Assembly: GCF_022549775.1 (NCBI RefSeq)
Contig: NZ_JAKZGP010000028.1
Coordinates: forward strand, 1-59,478
From: Belliella filtrata
GTDB lineage: Bacteria; Bacteroidota; Bacteroidia; Cytophagales; Cyclobacteriaceae
Reading direction: 5' to 3'
Length of the DNA stretch: 59,478 nucleotides
Position 1 is the first letter of the stretch; each line of letters opens with the position of its first letter. The notes below the pieces were generated by a model. It worked only from the letters and a program-made list of their open reading frames with translations. It had not been told where the DNA came from and ran no database searches. Made by a program: the position numbers and the translations under genes. This document shows positions 55,994 to 59,478 of this stretch, piece after piece.

Positions 55994-58900
55994 TTTACTT
56001 TCAACTTTTCAAAGGTAAGTATCTCTTGATTGTTTCTAGCAAACAAATACTTTTTCCCTTTATTGGAACCAATCGAATGTATACTCCTAACTTCCCCTGT
56101 CACATAGAGGCCTGACTTATCGGCCATCTCTATTACTAGACTATCTCCACTTTGTTTCATTAGCCAACCATAGCTCCCCATGTTGACCCCTATCTCAGGC
56201 TTCACCTTAGATTGATTTCCAGCTAGAAGTATTTCCCAGTCTTGGGTTTCATTTCTTTCAACATGTATAGCATGGATTGGGCTATATTGTACCTCATGAG
56301 GAAGTTGACTTTTTTCAAATGCCTTTCCATTCTTGTTGATAAACATTTGTGTGGCTAGCGTATGAACCTCAAGAATAAGGCTTTTTTCCAAAATTTCTTT
56401 TGAAAATAAATCGTCCATCGTTTTATCCTTATAAGCATCATAGTCTAGCAGCTTTTTCCTAAGGCCAGGGAGTTGCTTTAAAAGTGGACTTTTAAGAACC
56501 ATAGGATAGGCATTCACTCCCTCATATTGTGTTAATATCTGTTCCACACTTCCGTTCTGATCAAAATCATTCACATACAACCTCATCGGTCTTGCTTCGC
56601 TCGCCAACAATCGCGAATTCAAACCTTCATTCCCGACTATAAAATCTGGAAATCCATCATTATCGAAATCTAAGACAGAAATGGTATTCCATAAACCGTT
56701 GGTATTTTCCAAACCAAAACTTTTCGATACATCAATATACTTGCCTGTTGTGTTTTTAAAAACCTTGATAGGCATCCAGTCACCGACAATTATTATCTCC
56801 AAGTCACCATCTCCATCCAAGTCAACAATCGCAGCATCTCTAGTCATACCAAGCTTAAGAAAGCCAGCCGCCTTTTCACTTGTAACATCTTGGAACTTGC
56901 CTTCACCGTCATTTTCTAATAACCTTACATCCAATGGGACCCCATAAGCATAAGGTAAAGAGCGCCCACCAACGATCAAATCTAAGTAACCATCTCCATT
57001 ATAATCAAATGATTTAACAAAGGAAGTACTTTCATTTCTTCTTGGTAAATGATTGGAAGTTTTTAGAAATTTACCTTTTTGGTCATTCAAATATAAGCGG
57101 TCTTGATAATAATCGCTGTTAAGATTATACTCAATACTTCCTGATGCCAGGTAAAGATCTAAATAACCATCCCCATTGGCATCAAACAATAATGCTTCAA
57201 CATCTTCCGCTTGCGTATCTTCTATAAACTCCTGAACCAATTCAAATTCCCCACTTCTGGTTTGGGTCCAAATTGTTGTAGCTTGCCCTTTGGCACCAGG
57301 CAACACAAGATCATCTAATCCATCCGCATTCAGATCACCAACGGCGATTCTAGGACCCTCATTGCTAATCATGTGAAATCTCAATCGTTCCTTATCAAAA
57401 TCTACAAATTCGCTTTCCTTATGTCTCCATACAATCTGCTGTGGCGACAACTGGAATAACGTTTGATTTTTTTGTCTAGTCTGAACAATACCACCCACAA
57501 TTACCCCATCTCCTGGTCTCAATTTCACCAATTGATTTACTTCAATATTTTGAAAAATCTCCTTATTTCCATGCGGCCAATCTATTATCAATGAGTCAAT
57601 TTGAAGATATTTCCCTAAGCCAAACTGCATGCGGTGATCGACTGAAGACATATACCCCTTTACTGGAAAATGCTCACCATAGTACGATTGTTCGCCAGCA
57701 AAAATAGATACTTTAGTCCCAAAGTAACTTCCAAGGTCAAGCTGCAAAAAGTTATTTCTGGAAATATGATTGGCATTGTTTCTAAAAATAGACACCTCCT
57801 CATTAAGATTATTGATCACCAAATCTAAATCTCCATCATTATCAAGGTCAGCATAGGCAGCCCCTGTAGAAAAAGTAAGTTGATCCATGCCCATGCGATC
57901 CGCAATATCTTCAAAGTGAAAACCACCTTTATTTTTGAACAAAAAATTTCTTTGTGGAACTGAGGGGAATTGATCTATCATCTTGGTGAGTAGTACAGAA
58001 TCCTTTTTATATTGAGATATAAGGTTCTGATTATTGACATAGTAATCAACATAATCAAAATCTGTGAGATCCTTTACAATGCCATTTGCTACAAAAATAT
58101 CCCTCAATCCATCATTATCTACATCAAAAATCAAAGCTCCCCAACTCCAATCTGTAGAATGCACACCTGCAAACCTTGCAACCTCAGCAAAATGAACCTC
58201 TTGAGCCTTAGGTTTGAATCCTAAATTTCTTTGAAGGGTATTTCTTGTAAATTGGTGAAAATATCCTGCTTTTACATTTGTCTGATATTTATCCCACTCC
58301 TCAAAAGGTGTTTTTGTTTTTACCCTTTGCAAATCTGAAGGCAACATTTCAGTTACAAAGATATCAGGCCAACCATCATTATCCAGATCTGCAATATCCG
58401 CACCCATGGACCCCATACTGATCTCGGTCATCATAGCCTCGAGGCGTTCATCAAAAGTGCCATCACCATTATTGATATAAAGATAATCTTTCTCAAAAAA
58501 ATCATTGGATACGTACAAGTCAGGCCATCCATCCTTGTTTATATCAGCTACAGTGACACCCAAGCCATAGCCAATTGCACTCCCATAGATTCCAGCCTCT
58601 TCACTTACATCACGGAATTTCTCCCCATCATTTCTGTATAGCTTGTTGCCTCCAAAAGGATCACGAACTTCTCTTTGCCCTTCCCTAAGATCATTGATAC
58701 CAACCGATCTAGGAGAATTGCTCAATAAATACATATCCAAATCACCATCGCCATCATAATCAAAAAAAACAGCATGTTGAGATAGCCCAACATCTGCAAG
58801 ACCATAGGCTTCAGCCATTTCGGTAAAAGTTAAATCCCCATTGTTGATAAAGAGTTCGTTGTGTCGTTTACCTTCAAAGCGTTCATTTACTTCTAAAGGC

Positions 58901-59319
58901 CCAGACTTACAAATAAAAATATCAACAAAACCATCCCCATTAACATCCGCCATACTTACTCCTGTAGACCAGATGCCTTTTCCTGCCAATCCAGCTTGCG
59001 CTGTAATATCTTCAAATTGGAAATCTCCCTTGTTAAGGTAAAGTTTATTTTCAACTTGATTACCCGTAAGTAAAATATCTACCAGTCCATCATTATTGAT
59101 ATCACCTATAGCTACACCACCACCATTGTAAAAATTCCTGAATGTATAAGGGTTTAACTTTTCTGTATAGTCAAGTTCATTGTTAAAATCTATCCCTGTA
59201 TATGATTTGTCTACCAACTCAAAATGGGGGATTCCCTCCATTTCCGCCTCTTTACAAGAGAAAATCAAAGACAGGACAGAAATGAATAAAATTAGATATT
59301 TTAAACTTTTGATTGGCAT
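55990..59319 (-). CDS. FG-GAP / ASPIC-UnbV giant lipoprotein C
   Basis: A 1109-aa paralogue, first gene of the operon. Lipobox IFSC (about Cys22). The architecture repeats that of A and B: N-terminal FG-GAP propeller (GDINNDGLVDILLTG, DVNGDGFVDIFICK, DYDGDGDLDMYLL, DINKDGWPDLYVS), ASPIC/UnbV-like middle (FGLGKYLQIDSLIIDWPHG), second propeller (AVGDLNADGLDDLVLPGAKG) and C-terminal conserved FDNDGFPDFIVGNEGLNSR. It shares long stretches with B (KDYLYINN, ADIADL). A group II intron ends 30 bp upstream of its start. Confidence 0.9.
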   Translation of the reverse strand: MPIKSLKYLILFISVLSLIFSCKEAEMEGIPHFELVDKSYTGIDFNNELDYTEKLNPYTFRNFYNGGGVAIGDINNDGLVDILLTGNQVENKLYLNKGDFQFEDITAQAGLAGKGIWSTGVSMADVNGDGFVDIFICKSGPLEVNERFEGKRHNELFINNGDLTFTEMAEAYGLADVGLSQHAVFFDYDGDGDLDMYLLSNSPRSVGINDLREGQREVRDPFGGNKLYRNDGEKFRDVSEEAGIYGSAIGYGLGVTVADINKDGWPDLYVSNDFFEKDYLYINNGDGTFDERLEAMMTEISMGSMGADIADLDNDGWPDIFVTEMLPSDLQRVKTKTPFEEWDKYQTNVKAGYFHQFTRNTLQRNLGFKPKAQEVHFAEVARFAGVHSTDWSWGALIFDVDNDGLRDIFVANGIVKDLTDFDYVDYYVNNQNLISQYKKDSVLLTKMIDQFPSVPQRNFLFKNKGGFHFEDIADRMGMDQLTFSTGAAYADLDNDGDLDLVINNLNEEVSIFRNNANHISRNNFLQLDLGSYFGTKVSIFAGEQSYYGEHFPVKGYMSSVDHRMQFGLGKYLQIDSLIIDWPHGNKEIFQNIEVNQLVKLRPGDGVIVGGIVQTRQKNQTLFQLSPQQIVWRHKESEFVDFDKERLRFHMISNEGPRIAVGDLNADGLDDLVLPGAKGQATTIWTQTRSGEFELVQEFIEDTQAEDVEALLFDANGDGYLDLYLASGSIEYNLNSDYYQDRLYLNDQKGKFLKTSNHLPRRNESTSFVKSFDYNGDGYLDLIVGGRSLPYAYGVPLDVRLLENDGEGKFQDVTSEKAAGFLKLGMTRDAAIVDLDGDGDLEIIIVGDWMPIKVFKNTTGKYIDVSKSFGLENTNGLWNTISVLDFDNDGFPDFIVGNEGLNSRLLASEARPMRLYVNDFDQNGSVEQILTQYEGVNAYPMVLKSPLLKQLPGLRKKLLDYDAYKDKTMDDLFSKEILEKSLILEVHTLATQMFINKNGKAFEKSQLPHEVQYSPIHAIHVERNETQDWEILLAGNQSKVKPEIGVNMGSYGWLMKQSGDSLVIEMADKSGLYVTGEVRSIHSIGSNKGKKYLFARNNQEILTFEKLKVK

Positions 59320-59349
59320 AAAACAGTTGACATAAAATCGCTTGCCTAA

Positions 59350-59478
59350 ATCGGGTAGGAGAAACGGGATTAATTCCCGTTTCGACCTCCCACACCACCG
59401 TACGTACCGTTCGGTATACGGCGGTTCCTTGCTTTACGCCCTCTAAGAGAACGGGTTGACGTTGTTTTCAGTTATTCA
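59350..59478 (-). mobile_element. 3' end of a group II intron (domains V and VI)
   Basis: Read on the minus strand, domain V is CCGCCGTA-TACC-GAAC-GGTA-CG-TACGGTGG (59424-59395), a hairpin with a CG bulge and GAAC loop; the catalytic triad is CGC rather than AGC. Domain VI follows: a 9-bp hairpin GAAACGGGA / TCCCGTTTC (loop ATTAA) on a GGGAGG / CCTACCC stem with a bulged A at 59356, exactly 7 nt from a terminal CCCGAT. The predicted 3' splice site is therefore after 59350. The remainder to 59478 is part of domain IV. Its reverse transcriptase would lie beyond the window. Confidence 0.85.

Noticed and set aside
48787-59319. Treating the periodic Asp-rich stretches as DNA tandem repeats or a CRISPR-like array
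   Set aside because: The periodicity is at protein level (FG-GAP loops) with variable DNA; no identical repeats with regular spacers are present.

Overview
This window comes from a Bacteroidota chromosome, most likely Cytophagales (Cyclobacteriaceae-like). The evidence is low GC, TAnnTTTG-type -7 promoter elements, many SPII lipoproteins, gliding ABC transporter genes (gldA/F/G), DUF4290 beside murA, and a DnaE polymerase carrying an N-terminal proofreading exonuclease domain. Nearly all genes are housekeeping or envelope genes.

Layout. 1-354: two tandem leftward promoters and what looks like a ribosomal RNA operon leader running off the left edge. 355-6268: purA (-), a UvrD/PcrA helicase, a DUF4290 protein and murA (+). 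6356-9943: an envelope cluster with a beta-barrel protein, a DUF2147 protein, several lipoproteins and a second barrel. 10226-12100: a lipoprotein GH13 amylase. 12366-12634: a frameshifted P-loop NTPase remnant. 12741-17287: dnaN and the gldA-gldF-gldG operon (-). 17570-17779: a broken small secreted-peptide gene with its own terminator. 17943-20839: two diverged purine nucleoside phosphorylases and an FMN reductase. 20842-36274: an almost unbroken dcw (division and cell wall) cluster on the minus strand, transcribed mraZ-rsmH-ftsL-ftsI-murE-mraY-murD-ftsW-murG-murC-ftsQ-ftsA-ftsZ. 36726-41155: a TlpA-like lipoprotein, DUF502 protein, thioredoxin, an unknown lipoprotein and a barrel. 41355-46463: dnaE and rsmG. 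46656-47348: a cyclase-family hydrolase. 47407-59319: a coupled minus-strand operon of three giant FG-GAP/ASPIC-UnbV lipoproteins, one small unknown lipoprotein and a vanadium-type haloperoxidase. 59350 to the right edge: the 3' end (domains V and VI) of a group II intron inserted just upstream of that operon.

How genes work together. The dcw cluster makes the peptidoglycan precursor (MurE/D/C, MraY, MurG; MurA is encoded separately at 4961) and the septal machinery (FtsZ/A/Q/L/W/I). A five-unit 10-bp repeat in front of mraZ is a probable MraZ operator. The strongest candidates for something under-described are the FG-GAP triplet plus haloperoxidase operon with its intron, the approximately 100-nt dispersed element made of three short palindromes (two copies), the second PNP with MTA-phosphorylase-like active-site changes, and the perfect hairpin built from the overlapping 3' ends of ftsZ and its convergent neighbour. 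All assignments were made by reading the sequence; no database search was run.
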